DNA of 64,000 nucleotides from Volucella zonaria. Lineage: Eukaryota; Arthropoda; Insecta; Diptera; Syrphidae. The DNA lies in assembly GCA_963966105.1 (NCBI GenBank), contig OZ014534.1:3889178-3953177 (forward strand), written 5' to 3'. Both the position numbers and the translations under genes were made by a program. The notes under the pieces were generated by a model. It had not been told where the DNA came from. It made no database searches and was given only the letters and a program-made list of their open reading frames with translations. Positions 43,211 to 54,840 of the stretch are shown one piece after another. Numbering within the stretch: the first letter of the stretch is position 1; every line of letters starts with the position of its first letter.

Positions 43211-45215
43211 TACCACAATTAGTTATGCTGCTTAAGCTGAACATTCGCTGCCCTTTCCATTCTGCAGCCTAAGAGCAGAGAGGCGAGTTTGGGGGTGAAT
43301 ACTGTCGTCAGGAAAGGAATATTTTGGATTAGAAGAGACAAGAGATCGTTGATGAAAATTAAAAAGAGTGTCGGAGACAGAACGGGGCCTTGGGGCAAAC
43401 CAGCATTTAGTTTGTGAATATCGAACTTGTAACCATCCATGGTAAAATTGAATTGAACGGAACGTTCGGAATGAAAGCTAATTCTGATCCATTTAAGGAG
43501 CGAGTAGTCGGTACCAATAGCACGCATTTTTAACAAAAGAGGCTGTTGCCAAATTGTGTCAAATGCCTTAGAAATATCAAGTGGAACTATCTTGTTTTCG
43601 GCAGATTGACGTACCTTTCAGTTCCACTTTTCGGTGATACATGCCATAAAATCAGCAGTGAGACATTTCATGAGCTGACGGTTTATCGGCGTTTGCATGA
43701 CCTTGGAAAGAAGGGTCTGTAAGAGAGAAAAAAGAAGATTCGCCTTCTTAGAGATGGGCTAGATAAATGCTGCTCGGAAAGTAGAAGGATTGATGAAAAA
43801 TCTTACGCAGTGGTCTTGCCAGCGAGGAAGAACACCTCTTTAAAAGAAGGGGAGATATACCATCTGGACCAGCAGATTCGTGTATATGAAGATCATTAAG
43901 TACTCTTGCTACTACACGAGTGCGAAAGTGGATTCGCCCCATTGAAGAATCCGTGCACTCATGTGTAGGGCGGAGACAAAGCACAAACTGGAAGTATTGA
44001 GCTGGCCGCAAAATGTGCGGCAGGCAGACTAACCTTGTCCAAAGAACTAACAGCTGGAATGTCATCATAAATGAGCGTTGGGATGGAGGGTGAGGTAGAA
44101 TTTCTAATCTTTTTGATGAACAACCAAAAATATTTACTACCTTTGGGACATTGTATCACTTTTTGTCTCAGGTTTTGGTCATATTGAAATTGTATATGCT
44201 TAAGAAAGACGTTGTAGTCATTCCCGCCTCGTTTGAATTTTTTTCGATTTTCCGCTGTAGGGTTGGTCATTATGAACGGAAAAACCATTCCGTTAACCCT
44301 TATAGCCTCCTTACAGCTCAAGTCGTGCCATGACTTTTCTGTTGGTTTAATACTCTTCGTTCAATGAGGGCTACTGGATCTCATTCCAAAGAGAATGGTG
44401 TATGTGATCGGGTAAGCAGCGACCCACTCGTCATTAGAGAGGAAACATAGCGATCAGTTGATATTCCCAAAGAAGTCCGTTCCAATTGGCTTTCTCATGT
44501 TTCCACACAGTTTTTTTGGTGTATGAGAAATTAGTTGATATGACACAATGGTCCGAGGAGCTTGCAGAGGATACCATATTGCCTTGTACTTGTCAGGGTG
44601 AGAAGTTAAAAACAAGTCCAGGGTGTTGGCGGTATGACTATCAACGTCTGGTATTCATGTGGGCTCATTTACTAGCTGGATTAAGTTATTTTCCGCAGCG
44701 AAGGTCTCAACACACCGTCCTTGGCGTGTTATCTGTCCAGAGTATCGAAGCCACGCAGAATTGTGTACTATACATCGCCCGTAATAACGATTGCAGCATA
44801 AAGATACAGGGATACAACTCTTTGTATGGGGTCAGACAGCATATCGGTCTCATTAAAGATCGAATTGCTGTCCAGTTTGGGGCTTCTGAAAATAAAGCAA
44901 TAGTGGATAATTTGCTTATGGAGATGGAAATTGAATTACGGATTGGAACAGGAATTACATTGTGGTAGAGAAAAGTTCATAACTATGTAGCTTCTGACCA
45001 TAATGGTCTAACAGGCTTGGGCGGAGATCTACTTGTGTTTCACTAAGTGCCAAAACAGCTGGTCTGTATTCACAGACGTGGACGTACGTACATAAGTGAT
45101 TACTTTTTAGCCCGCGAGTATTGGCTATATTCACTTTAAATTCCCGAGTCATTATTAAAAAAAAACACAAAAACCCAATAATACTCTGCTCAGCTGTGAA
45201 GTAAAAATTCAAAGT
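43211..45215 (-). pseudogene. CR1/Jockey-group LINE: endonuclease and RT remnants
   Basis: Read from right to left on the minus strand. The endonuclease start is at 45,212-44,955 (NIANTRGLKSN, then LALSETQVD). Broken endonuclease and linker extend to about 44,330. The linker and RT fingers are at 44,321-43,959 and 44,068-43,748 (ESAGPDGISPLLLKRC). The RT palm is at 43,536-43,219 (GLPQGPVLSPTLFLIFINDLL). The YADD box is lost: the sequence passes directly to FTPKLAS. Many frameshifts. A diverged piece of the same endonuclease lies at 60.86-61.25 kb. Confidence 0.78.
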
Positions 45216-46585
45216 TGGTTTACCGAATCAAATAGTTTTTTATGTTATGTCCCTATAACAATAGGAAACAGCACACCAACAAAATTCATATCCACAACCC
45301 GCTATTCATCGGTTGCCCAGGGGTAAGAGAGTGCGGACATCCGTATTTTGAATGTTTTTGACACTGCATTCACGCTTTTTGTTTTGGTCCACGGCACAAG
45401 TGAATTTTTTTCTTTTTTTTTCCACGCTAGGAGCAAATTTCACGAATGCACTTGTGCGTGGTGACTCGTCGATTGTCAGCTCGGCACTCGATTGCGTATT
45501 GCAGAAAATTTCGAAAATTTCGGCCTACACTTTCAGATCGCGCAACACCACGTGGAAAGTTAGAGTCAAATATGGCGACAGCTGTTGTTTACGTAAAAAA
45601 TTCAATGGTACACGTCGGAAAGCCGATACGTTTATCGTGGGAGGACTACATACGTCCTACTCGAAAGAAGACGTCATAATTCATAAGACATTTAAAAATT
45701 GTTGATGGTATCAGCATCATCGCATGGAAAAGCGGGAGAAGTCAAATGTGGAAGAACAGCCTACTTCTTTTCATGCTAATTTTGAAGAAATCTATGAAAT
45801 TGAAAAAAAATTTAAAAAAATAGTCTCAACATGGTTATCAAAATTTAGCCACTGCCTTTGGAACATAAAATGAATCTCTTAGTGCAAAAGTTGGCAAGGA
45901 GTCAATCACACGTAAACCCATTCCCAAAAAGAGCCGCGTTGTTTAAAATGCTTCGGATATCACGTCTCCAGAGAGGTGAGTTTGCGAAATAGCAAATGAG
46001 CTATAAAAGAGGCGATATATTTTCCTTAAACAACAAAATAGTTATCCGGAATTACAATGGACTAGTTCTTTGTCAGAAAAAAAGGGGAAGGCAAATTGAA
46101 AAAGTATCTTAAAAAATATATTCAATTTTCTTAAACCTAGTTTCATTGTTGGTAATGACTTTTATACAAAACTATTTAAACTATATGTTATATGAAGTTG
46201 CTGTTGAGCACAATTGTGGCTTCCACTTGACAAGCAAACCGTGATGTGAACACACCACGATAGGGGAAAATCAAGATTGCCCATATCTTGATACCACGAA
46301 AATTCCCGATCTTTTCGATTACCTCGCTTCAAAAAGAATATCTACGAATTTTATAAAGGCTTTTATGAAGATCAAGAAGCATCAAGACTTACTGGAATTA
46401 ATACTGATTGGGAGGAAGAAATTGACTAGAAAGTCGAACTGATAATACCACTTAAGATGCCCTATGAATTCAAACTCGAAGCTGATTACTTTGCTGAATA
46501 TGCTGCACAGAATAACACATCCAACCAAAAAAAAAACCCCCAACAACATGTGGTCTTAATTATCTAGTGGAAATAAGTATTACAA
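45216..46585 (+). other. unassigned; protein-like frame at 46,292-46,565
   Basis: Most of this 1.4 kb shows nothing. The frame 46,292-46,565 (plus, one in-frame TAG at 46,427) encodes a plausible peptide (KKNIYEFYKGFYEDQEASR, then MPYEFKLEADYFAEYAAQNN). I do not recognise it. A frame at 45,352-45,705 has no motif. Confidence 0.3.
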
Positions 46586-47312
46586 ATAGTAATAAGGAAA
46601 AGACAAGCCTGTCTTTTGCCACTGAGCCATTTTTTCAAATTCGAAAACAGAAAATAATCCGAGGAGGCTAAATCTGGGGAATAGGGTGCATGAAGAAACT
46701 ACTTGAACTTTAACTCATTGATTTTGGCCATCGCGATAACGGATGTGTGAACTGGTGCATTGTCTTGATGAAACAAAACTTTTTTGTTCGAAAAATGGTT
46801 TTTTCCTGATTTCATCTTTTAAACGCTGCAATAAATTCGCATAATACACATCGTTCCTTTCTGAAGATAATCAATGAAAAATACGCCACGCGCATTCCGA
46901 AAAAACTGACCCCTAGACCTTGCCTGCTGATGGAACTGTCTTCGCCTTCTTTGGAGCCGATTCTCCCCTTTGAGTCCATTGTTTTGACTTTTTCTTCGTC
47001 TCGGGTGTAAAGTGATGGACCCATATTGTATCCATGGTTATGAATGGACGAAAAACTCGCCTTTATTGCTGTGAAACTTGGCCAAACAGATGATTAAATC
47101 ATGCTCACGGCAATGTTTTTATTCTATTGTGAGGAACCGCGGCACCTATCTTACGCACAACTTTGTCATGTCCAATTTTTCAGTCAACATGAGATGTACA
47201 TCGCTTTTTGAAATGATGGTAGGCATCTGCTCGTTCACGTACTTTCAATCAACGGTCATCCAATACAATTTTGTGGATTTTTTTCAATATTTCTAGTGGA
47301 CTCACCTCATTT
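46586..47312 (-). pseudogene. irritans-like mariner transposase relic
   Basis: On the minus strand, from about 47,300 leftwards, the DNA-binding end (KIHKIVLDDR) is followed by a poorly kept middle. Then comes WVHHFTPETKKKSKQW at about 47,015-46,970; the Asp of TVDETW is changed in MDTIWVHH. Next are ESAPKKAKT, FHQDNAPVHTS (second Asp, about 46,770) and YSPDLASSDYFLF (third Asp, about 46,665). Stops and frameshifts throughout. No terminal repeats found. Confidence 0.8.
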
Positions 47313-47484
47313 AGTCGACCTTAGTGGAAGTTGGCTTGTTGTTAATTTCTAGTTAGCTACTCCTGTTACTTGATTTTTGTTAACTGAACAAAATTAATGT
47401 CTTTCAGGCGCGGTTGGGATTTGAACACCGAACCTTCCTATTTGGAAGCCAGTCCACTACCACTTGAGCCACGGCAATCCACAG
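47313..47484 (-). repeat. tRNA-derived SINE, 5' part
   Basis: Part of the SINE body and a good tRNA-like head. On the minus strand GCCGTGGCTCAAGTGGTAG (47,476-47,458) and a B box GGTGTTCAAATCCCAACC are visible. Tail missing. Confidence 0.8.
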
Positions 47485-47939
47485 TTAAGTTTGCAGTAGT
47501 TGGTCTACCTTTCAGAAATCCGTGCTGACTCGGGGATATAAGAGACTTGCACTGAAAGCTTAGGACCTTATATAAAATACTTTCGAATACTTTCATGTAT
47601 GTAAGAAAGATTAGCAATGGGACAGCAGTTAGTTACTTCACTCCTTGATCCCTTTTGGTTGACCGGGGTTATGAAAGAGGACTTCCATACTTCGGGAAAC
47701 TACTATTGTGCCAGGGATAGATGAAATAAGGGGAAAGTGGGAGAGAAAGACTTGAGGCACAATTGCGGAAAAATATTGCGGGTTGCTCGTTTGGACAGGG
47801 TGAAATTTTCATCATTTCCTCAATAAGGATAGGATCAAAAGATGGAGAGAGAGAGAGGGACAACTGGATGAATTCGAAAGGCAATTAAAATATATGATGT
47901 CGGCTGCAAATGATTGTTTAAAAAAGTTAAAAAGTAGTT
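47485..47939 (-). pseudogene. LINE RT N-terminal fragment
   Basis: Minus-strand pieces around 47,884-47,520 read FFRNCASSLSLPLS, then a region ending KVFESILYKVLSFQ and LISPSQHGFLKGR. This is the start of the RT domain in CR1/Jockey-group LINEs. It may belong to the same LINE copy as 52.76-54.84 kb, separated by the Jockey-like LINE, but this is inference. Confidence 0.7.
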
Positions 47940-47992
47940 TTTTTTTCTTTTTGAAAGACTTAACACTCAAGTGGGTGTAACTACTCTTAAAG
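47940..47992 (-). repeat. SINE 3'-tail fragment
   Basis: T-rich run followed by GACTTAACACTCAAGTGGGT and CTACTCTTAAA, the 3' end of the SINE family on the minus strand. Confidence 0.75.
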
Positions 47993-48610
47993 ATTAGGAA
48001 AGTAACATGCAAAACTGAAGTGAAAGAATGGACAAATGCTGATTGGAAAATAGTTCAGTTCAGTTTATATGCATTTTTATTGTATTACTTAATTTACTCT
48101 TACTTGCTAGACAAAAAAATGCTTAAAAATTAGCTTAATTAACTTAAAATTATCTTATTCTAGCTTACTGAGCCCATGCGGGCGCTCTCAGTTAAACCTA
48201 ACACTTAAATTATGTCTTTTGACGTACCGTACTACTATACTATACTATTTCTATTCATTATAATTAAAACTAAGAAAACATTTCTACAAAAAAAAAAACT
48301 TAGTAACATGACCTTTTTTTCTTAACTTAAACTTAAACTAAAATCCTACAAACTACCTAAAAATAAATCTTAATCTACTTACATCTAGTACATACATATA
48401 TACATATACATAATATGTATATACCTAATATATAAATATATGTATATATATCTATATATGTTTTTTTTTTTAATTTTTTATTTTTGTTAATTTTTTTTTT
48501 TTTTGTTTCTATATATTTTTTTTTTCTTAAATCTAACTTACTCCTACTTAAAACTATATAAGCCGGCCATGGCTAAAAAAATTAGGTGACCCACTTTGCT
48601 TCACATGAAG

Positions 48611-51600
48611 CTACCTATTACTTGAGGAATTCGACGACGAACTCTCCCTTCCTTCAACTAGCCACCAAAATTGTTGGCGCTGCCGAGCAACATCCCTCAT
48701 GTCGCGACTCCCTACCGCCCTACTGAACCGGAGACGCTCTGCACTGCAGTGTGCGACGTCTCTGTCGTAGTTGAGTCGCCTGTCCGCAGCTGTTCGAGCA
48801 ACGTGGAAGATTAGCGGCACAGCCAATCTGTCTTGGATCAGACCTTTGCTATCAAGGTAGAGGAACGCTTCTGGAGGAACATAGCCGTCAAAGCGAACTC
48901 TCTCATGATACATATAATTAGGGTAGTAAGCCCCAGAGATCAGGTTGTTCGACGATGTCATTGCTCTTGCAATGTGCCTTCGAGTCAACTTAATAACAAA
49001 ATTGTCCACTCTTATTAGGTTCGCCCTATTGTACAAGACCTCATTGCGATAAAATTTTATGTACTCAGACTCTGGTGTTCTGTATAACCGAAGACAAGCC
49101 CTAAGGCAAGCCCTCTCAAACACCCGAATCTTTTCCAATAAACTTGCTCTCACGTTGAACCACACGGGACATCCAAATACTAGCATAGGCCGGATAAGGG
49201 CCATGTAGCAGATCACCTTCACCCTCGCATCGAGTTGGCTGTTGTAAAACAGTCTCCTTGTAAGGGCAACAGCACTTCTGGCTCTGGCCAGAGCAACATC
49301 TATATGTTTGTTAAAATACAGATATTGATCTAGCCAAATCCCAAGGTATCCGACTACATTTCGACAAGCAAGTGGCTGTCCATGTTGTCCGACGATAGAG
49401 AACTTTTGCCAATTCTTTCTGGTATCCCTAGAGGCCCCAGACAAAGGCGTCCTAAACAGAATGGTTTCCGACTTCTGTAAGTTGATTTTCAACTTCCTGT
49501 CATCGCAATATCGCTTAATTTTGTCGAAGTCACGTTGCAAAAGTGTATTAATGACCTCAACCTTTGGACCTGATCTGTACGCGATTAAGTCGTCTGCGTA
49601 CGCTATGGCATGGTGAAGTGAACCTATCAGATCACTTGTGTAAATGTTGAATAGGATCGGCGAACTTACCGCACCTTGCTGCAGACCGTTTTTAATGTTA
49701 AATGTTCCGGCAGAAGTCACATCGCCATTCTTCACGATGAACTGTCTACTGGAGAGCATATCAAAAAGAATATACAGCAGTGGTTTACTAATGCCCAACC
49801 TGTCCAGCTTGAAAAAGAGTCCTTCTAACCATACGGTATCGAATGCCTTTTCCAAGTCAATCAGGCAGGCACCAGTGCACTGTTTCTTGGCTTTGTTCCA
49901 TTGGATATCAGAAACCAGTTTCGACGTAGCATGAATGATATCATGCCCCGCCTTGAAACCGAATTGATTATCCGCAACTATATGTTTGTCCTCAACCCAC
50001 TTAGTTAGGACTCTATTGATCATCTTCTCGAAAACCTTACTGATGTTTGGAAGAAGACTTATCGAGAGGAGATTCGCCGGATTGGAAGTATCTTTATTCC
50101 TTTTGGGAATGGGATGTACCACCGCAGTTTTCCAATGCGCTGGATAATGTGCATTATTCATTGCATTATTAAACAGGGTGGTATAAATGTTCACCGCTTC
50201 TAGTGGGAGATGTCGAAGCACAATGTTCGGTATTTCATCGGTTCCCACTGATTTCTTAGTTCTAAGTGATTCGAAGATCGTTTGGAGCTCTTCCTTCGAA
50301 ATGAACGGTGGTAATACCCTTTCGTTGGTGATGACATTATTTGCCATATTCTCGTCACTGAACTGGGTGAAACCCGAGCTCTCGAATCGCCAATTCGCAA
50401 TTTCATTTCGAAGGCAGGAATTGTGCACAAAGACTCGACTCTCCAGGTCGTGGTTCGGGCCAATGATGTCATTCGCCTTGTACACTTCCTGGAAAGTCGA
50501 TCCTATAGCCTCTACCTTCTCCTGCGGATCCTCGATCACAAAGAAGTTGTCATCATCAACTGCCTCATTTGGATCAATGCCTGCTGCTACAAGTATTTGT
50601 TCGTTGTTCGTCGTTCGGGCGATTCTAAGACATGGAAGGTCGTTCTGATTATTTCTCCGAAATTATTATTTATTTGCGGGAACATATTCGGGTTGCTGGT
50701 GTTTACAGCCCGAATTTTGTTGTTCCAATACAAACTTACAGAATTTCTGTAATTTTCCTTTATTAATGTTTGGAGGTTTTTAATCGACGACTTCAATGTC
50801 ATGATCTCCGGGTTATGTCTGTCAGTGAACTGTCTGTACAAGGTTTTTAGTCTTGACAGCAGTCTACTTTTGTGTCGGTGCAGTGCGTCAATAGTTGTGT
50901 TGCGGAATAAGTCTTCGTTGTCAGTATGTTGATACCGAGGTATCGTTTTGTCCATTGTTCGTTTAATTGTCTCGTCTATTAGTTTTAGATACCTGTCAAT
51001 CTCCTCGTTTGACAGATTTCTATTGGTAGGTGGGTAGAGCGAATTCGAGGAGAGTGCTCTCGTCAGTATTCTTGAGAAGTGTGTCCAACGCATTCTACTA
51101 TAATTGTAGGAATACCTTTGAACAAACTCTTCCAATTCCGCAGTTTCGTTGGGAATAGTTATTTCGGTGCTGAGACCGCAATGGTCACTGTCATACACGA
51201 AAGTTTGTAGACAATTTGTAGTTTGTTGGTTAGTGCACGTCAGTTGTATTCGTGAGTCGAACAGCAGGAGATCCAAATAGGACCCGTGTCTGGGAAACGA
51301 CGGACTATCCGTCGCTTTGAGGCCGAGTCGATACATCACACTGTGCTGTCCCCACCAATTGAATAGTAGGTTCCCTCTAGTATTTGGTATATTATTTCCC
51401 CAATCACTATGTTTGGCGTTGAAATCCCCGCCGATAATAAAATAGTTGTCTTCCAATTCCAGCCTCAGGAATCGAAAAAGTGTCTCGAGCTCTGAGATGA
51501 ATAAGGTGGATTGAGTAGCCTTAGGTGCATAGACATACACCATGTATAACCGCTTTCCACTACGGAGAGGGATGTACATGACGCATGCTTCCAGCACCTG

Positions 51601-51888
51601 AAACCTACGTACCACACGACTGTATACTCTTTTGAAACGCAGTCCCTTTCTTAAAAAGATCGCAACACCTCCTCCTTGAATGGAGTTGGGTCGGTTTCTT
51701 CGTAATATTTCATATCTTCTGTGTCTCATTTTGTGTCTTTTGGTAAGCTTAGTTTCGCTAACCAAAAGCACATCAGGGGCTTGGTCTTTAAGCAACTTAA
51801 ACAGTGTGGCTCGTCGTTCGAACCTAATCAATGAATTCACATTCACTGCAAGGACCTTCAGGGTTTGCTCCGCCATGTACGTACCCAT
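48611..51888 (-). pseudogene. LINE ORF2: endonuclease and reverse transcriptase, one frameshift
   Basis: Start at ATG 51,888, which overlaps the ORF1 stop. The first frame (51,888-50,587) is an APE-type endonuclease with NVNSL, SETKLTKR, the GGDFNAKHSD catalytic motif (about 51,435-51,405) and DSDHCGLS. A frameshift near 50,670 shifts to the frame that ends at 48,611. This second part holds the RT: PKRNKDTSNPANL, FDTVWLEGL, GLQQGAVSS and the catalytic YADDLIAY (Asp pair at 49,594-49,589). A C-terminal region lacks RNase H, as in the Jockey group. Total about 1,090 codons. Apart from the one frameshift the gene appears intact, so the family was active fairly recently. The product nicks chromosomal DNA and copies LINE RNA at the nick. 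Confidence 0.93.
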
Positions 51889-52754
51889 TACGACTGAAGG
51901 TGCGTTAGGCCCGGCAGTAGCAAGTATATTTCATCCACCCGTGTAGCCTGTTCCTGTATTTGACGCTGAAGCTGAGCCATCTGCCCCTGAATAGAGAGCA
52001 AGATAGCCAGCATGTCAGGTACAGGTTCTGGTGCTCTAGGCGCTGGGGGCTGAGAAGCTACCTTTGCCTGTTGTACCGTATTTCCCCTACCTGCCGCCAT
52101 TTGGGCGTAGGTAACTTGGGGAGTAACGGCTGGTGTTTGTGTTTGCACGGGTGGACGTTTAACTTCCACCTTCTGCTACCGAGCCAGATTTACTCTTTTT
52201 ATGTATTGGAATTTAGGACAACCCCGATAATTTGCGGTATGCCCCGTGTTCCTACAAAAGGCACAAGAGAGTTGGCTTTTTTCCGACGCTCCGTCCTTAC
52301 CTAGAGCGCATTCCTCTGACTTGTGGTCCTTTCCACACTTCACGCATCGAGGCTGCATTTCGTAGTTCGACGCGGCGTGCCCGAACCTTTGGCAGCGAAC
52401 ACATTGTAAAATGTTTTCGCTCCTCTTTAATTTTTCCCAGTGTACAACCTGGTAGTCTAGGACTTTGATGCTCCTTAGACCATCCAGTTTGCTGTTGGGA
52501 CTTAGCTGAACCAGGAAGAATGGTAGTTTCCGCTTCTCCCTTTTAGCTCTACCCGTGACAAACGGCTTAACCCCTACGAATTTGAGCCCTTCGCACTCCT
52601 TCTCTTTCAGCAGTGCAAGGAGCTCCTCCGGATCAGTCGACGGTTCCAATCCCCTCAGCAGCATTGCTTGCAGCTTTTCACCCTTAGGGGTGTAGGAGAA
52701 GAACTCCGTCGTCGAATCCTTCAATAAACTTTTGATTTTGTGGTAGCGCTCCAC
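51888..52754 (-). pseudogene. LINE ORF1: zinc-knuckle RNA-binding protein, 5' truncated, one stop
   Basis: One frame from 52,754 to the TAA at 51,890-51,888, interrupted only by a stop at 52,178-52,176. A region before the knuckles (KPFVTGRAKREKRKLPFF) is followed by three zinc knuckles at about 52,403-52,216: CVRC-x4-H, CVKC-x3-H-x4-C and CAFC-x4-H-x6-C. In the first knuckle the last Cys is Tyr. The C-terminus is Pro/Gln rich and ends with a helix (QMAQLQRQIQEQATR). The N-terminus is missing because the element is truncated, so ATG 52,754 is an internal Met. ORF1 proteins coat the LINE RNA. Confidence 0.9.
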
Positions 52755-52757
52755 TGT

Positions 52758-52913
52758 GTTACAGTTTTGATATCTATGGATTGTGATTTATCTGGATTAA
52801 TGAAAAGCAAATTGCTTTGTGACCAATTGCATATCCTTAAGAGATCTTTATTTATTCTGGAGACCCAATCTAGATAAGCAAATTTGGACATCATTCGCAT
52901 ATAAATGCAGAGA
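52758..52913 (-). pseudogene. LINE RT fragment left of a mariner
   Basis: Minus strand reads a stretch after the YADD box (KFAYLDW, then INKDLLRICNWSQSNLLFINPDKSQS), typical of CR1-like RTs. It continues the LINE interrupted by the mariner at 52,914-53,652. Confidence 0.7.
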
Positions 52914-53652
52914 TACTAGATGGGGTGAAAAGTAACCTCCTTGGGAATGAAAAAATTATTATTTTTTAACTGTTTTTTTATTTTATTCAATATACTCGTA
53001 GTCCCCTTTTAGTTTGATACACTTATTCCAGCGATTTTTCAACTTCTTGATCCCGTCCGAAAAGTAATTTCCGGAAGGTCTGCAAGATACTCGTCCGTGG
53101 CGTCGATGATTTCCTCGCGTGAGCTGAAGTTTTTATTGATGAGCAACCTTTTGAGGTTTGGGAAGAGATAATAGTCCGAGGGATCCAAATCCAGTTACCA
53201 ATCGACGCCAAAAGTCCGCCCGTTTCCGCATCAGCAAGTCCAAACACCCTTTCGAAGTGCACTCGCGTTTGTGTTTTTGGTCAGGAGTGAGCATGTGCGG
53301 CACCCAGCTGCAGGATAACCTTTTCATTTGCAGAATATTGCCCAAAATATGGCGTGTGCGCTCAGTACTAATCTTTGTGGTATCTGCTAGCTCGCGCACC
53401 TTCACTTTCCGGTCAGCCAACTTTTCTTTTATTTCCTTCGGCGGTTTGCTTCTCAAAAAATAATGTTTTATGAGAGATCGAAAATCGATGCCAAACACGT
53501 CAACAACAATAAGCTGTCAAAACAAAACTAAAGACAGTGCCGCACTGAAATTTACCATGTCTGCTTAAATATGAACGGATTTCAAGGCACCATAACCTTT
53601 TTTGCAGTAGAAGCGCATTCTGCCGGTCAAGGAGGTTACTTTTCACCTAGTA
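52914..53652 (-). mobile_element. internally deleted irritans-like mariner with perfect inverted repeats
   Basis: TA at 52,914-52,915 and 53,651-53,652. The 20-bp inverted repeats GGTGAAAAGTAACCTCCTTG (52,924-52,943 and 53,628-53,647 reversed) have no mismatch. The transposase frame (53,498-53,133) keeps the DNA-binding region (FRSLIKHYFLR, WVPHMLTPDQK) but has two deletions. One removes about 50 codons near the N-terminus. The other removes the region of the first two catalytic Asp residues. DPSDYYLFPNLK (third Asp) follows in another frame near 53,190-53,150. Total 739 bp, so it can be moved only by a helper. Confidence 0.9.
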
Positions 53653-54840
53653 TATCGGAACGTACAATAGGAACATCGTTAGAATAAAGTAGGGCCTAGT
53701 ATTTTTCAGACTTCGATAGTCTTACACCAAATCTTATTCTTTGAGTTCGGCTATAGAGATGGTGTTTTATAAGCCGAGCTACTTTCGAACCCAACCCAAA
53801 ATAAGACATTAGTTTTTCACATAAAATTGCAGTCAAGCAAACAGAGTATTGTGACGTTATCTAATTCGAATCGAAGTCTATTCTTGTATCGTCAAGAATG
53901 CTTACCATTGCTGTGGCACAACCATAGTATGTTTACGGAATTCAGATTGAGCAGGAGAAATCAAACTATATTGGCCTAGCTGACAGACAACTTACTTTGC
54001 AGGAACTTTTTCAAATACTTTTGACCGATCCGGTAAAACGCTTATCGGTTGAAAATCGAAATCAGAATCGGTTTTTGGGTGTGAGGAATAATCTTTGCTA
54101 GTTTCCAAGTGTCAGGAAAAGATGACAATACAAAAATTAATAATGTCCGTAAGAGATCCTAAGATGTGCGGGGAAATATTTTGGGTGTGCGGAATAATCT
54201 GGAAACTAGCCAAGTGTCAGGAAATGATGACAATACAAAAATTAATAATGTGCGTAAGAGGTCCTAAGATGTGCGGGAAATATTTTAACGAATCATTCCA
54301 GCCGATAGCATTTCACTTTAACGAAGAAATACTTTTAATAATTTCAGGCTCTGCTACAACTTCAAAACCAGAAGTGTGTATAGGTTTGTAAAGAAGTGCA
54401 TTATTAGTTACAAAATTTGACGTATCTACAAAACTGGACAGAAAGGTATTATTGAAATTATCAGGCTCAGTTATATTAACAAAAAATTCCCTTTTACCGT
54501 TTCCAATGCCTCGCAAATTACTCCAAAGCTTTTTCGGGTTTTGATATATACTAAGCGTGGACAGAATGTATCTTTTTGATTTGGCGCGTGACAAGACTTC
54601 ACCGATTCCGCGCCCGTAAGAATAACACACAATGACAGCCAATAGGATTTCGTTTCCGCTTAGCGTATAACTAAGTTGTAAACAACGAGAACTTCCCTTC
54701 AGGTACCGAAACGGTTTTCAGAGAGACGGGTTTATTAAAAAGTTTAAGTTTAAAAGCACATGATTAGCTTTTTTCATTTGTTCTAGAAATAAACACAACA
54801 CTTTCACAGAATCATAGTTAACGGACTTGAAATCTATATA
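53653..54840 (-). pseudogene. CR1-like LINE: linker and RT part right of the mariner
   Basis: On the minus strand the frame 54,642-54,313 reads the linker between endonuclease and RT (LSIYQNPKKLWSNLRGIG, FFVNITEPDNFNN, PEIIKSISSLK). RT fingers follow in broken frames to about 53,660 (RTQRIRFGVRLSKS). Coding then meets the mariner and resumes at 52,913. A 106-bp tandem duplication lies inside (54,073-54,286). More linker can be followed up to about 54,840. Confidence 0.75.
54073..54286. repeat. 106-bp tandem duplication in LINE
   Basis: Two adjacent direct copies starting TTTTGGGTGTG (54,073 and 54,179) and ending GCGGGAAATATTTT, with a few differences. They lie in the RT linker of the minus-strand LINE. 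Confidence 0.9.

Larger units (their letters stand above)
48051..52757 (-). mobile_element. Jockey-like LINE, nearly full length
   Basis: The best-kept copy of the family. The 3' end at 48,051 has the tail AACTGAACTGAA on the element strand. The 3' UTR fills 48,051-48,610 with long A-rich runs. ORF2 and ORF1 follow towards the right. The 5' end at 52,757 lies inside ORF1, so the 5' UTR and ORF1 start are missing. No clear target duplication. Other copies: 4908-7430, 22,618-25,570, 26,600-26,722 and 2883-3100. Confidence 0.92.

Noticed and set aside
48360..48480. Functional microsatellite or origin in the TATA-rich stretch
   Set aside because: It is the A+T-rich 3' UTR of the LINE; similar low-complexity runs lie in the matching UTR at 5.2-5.4 kb.
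50187..50752. Plus-strand genes of 153 and 109 codons
   Set aside because: Antisense shadows of LINE ORF2; no independent motif.
47485..54840. One continuous LINE interrupted by the Jockey-like LINE at 48.05-52.76 kb
   Set aside because: Orientation and domain order of 47.5-47.9 kb (RT start) and 52.8-54.8 kb (linker and RT) do not give a simple split, and no target duplication flanks the inner element.
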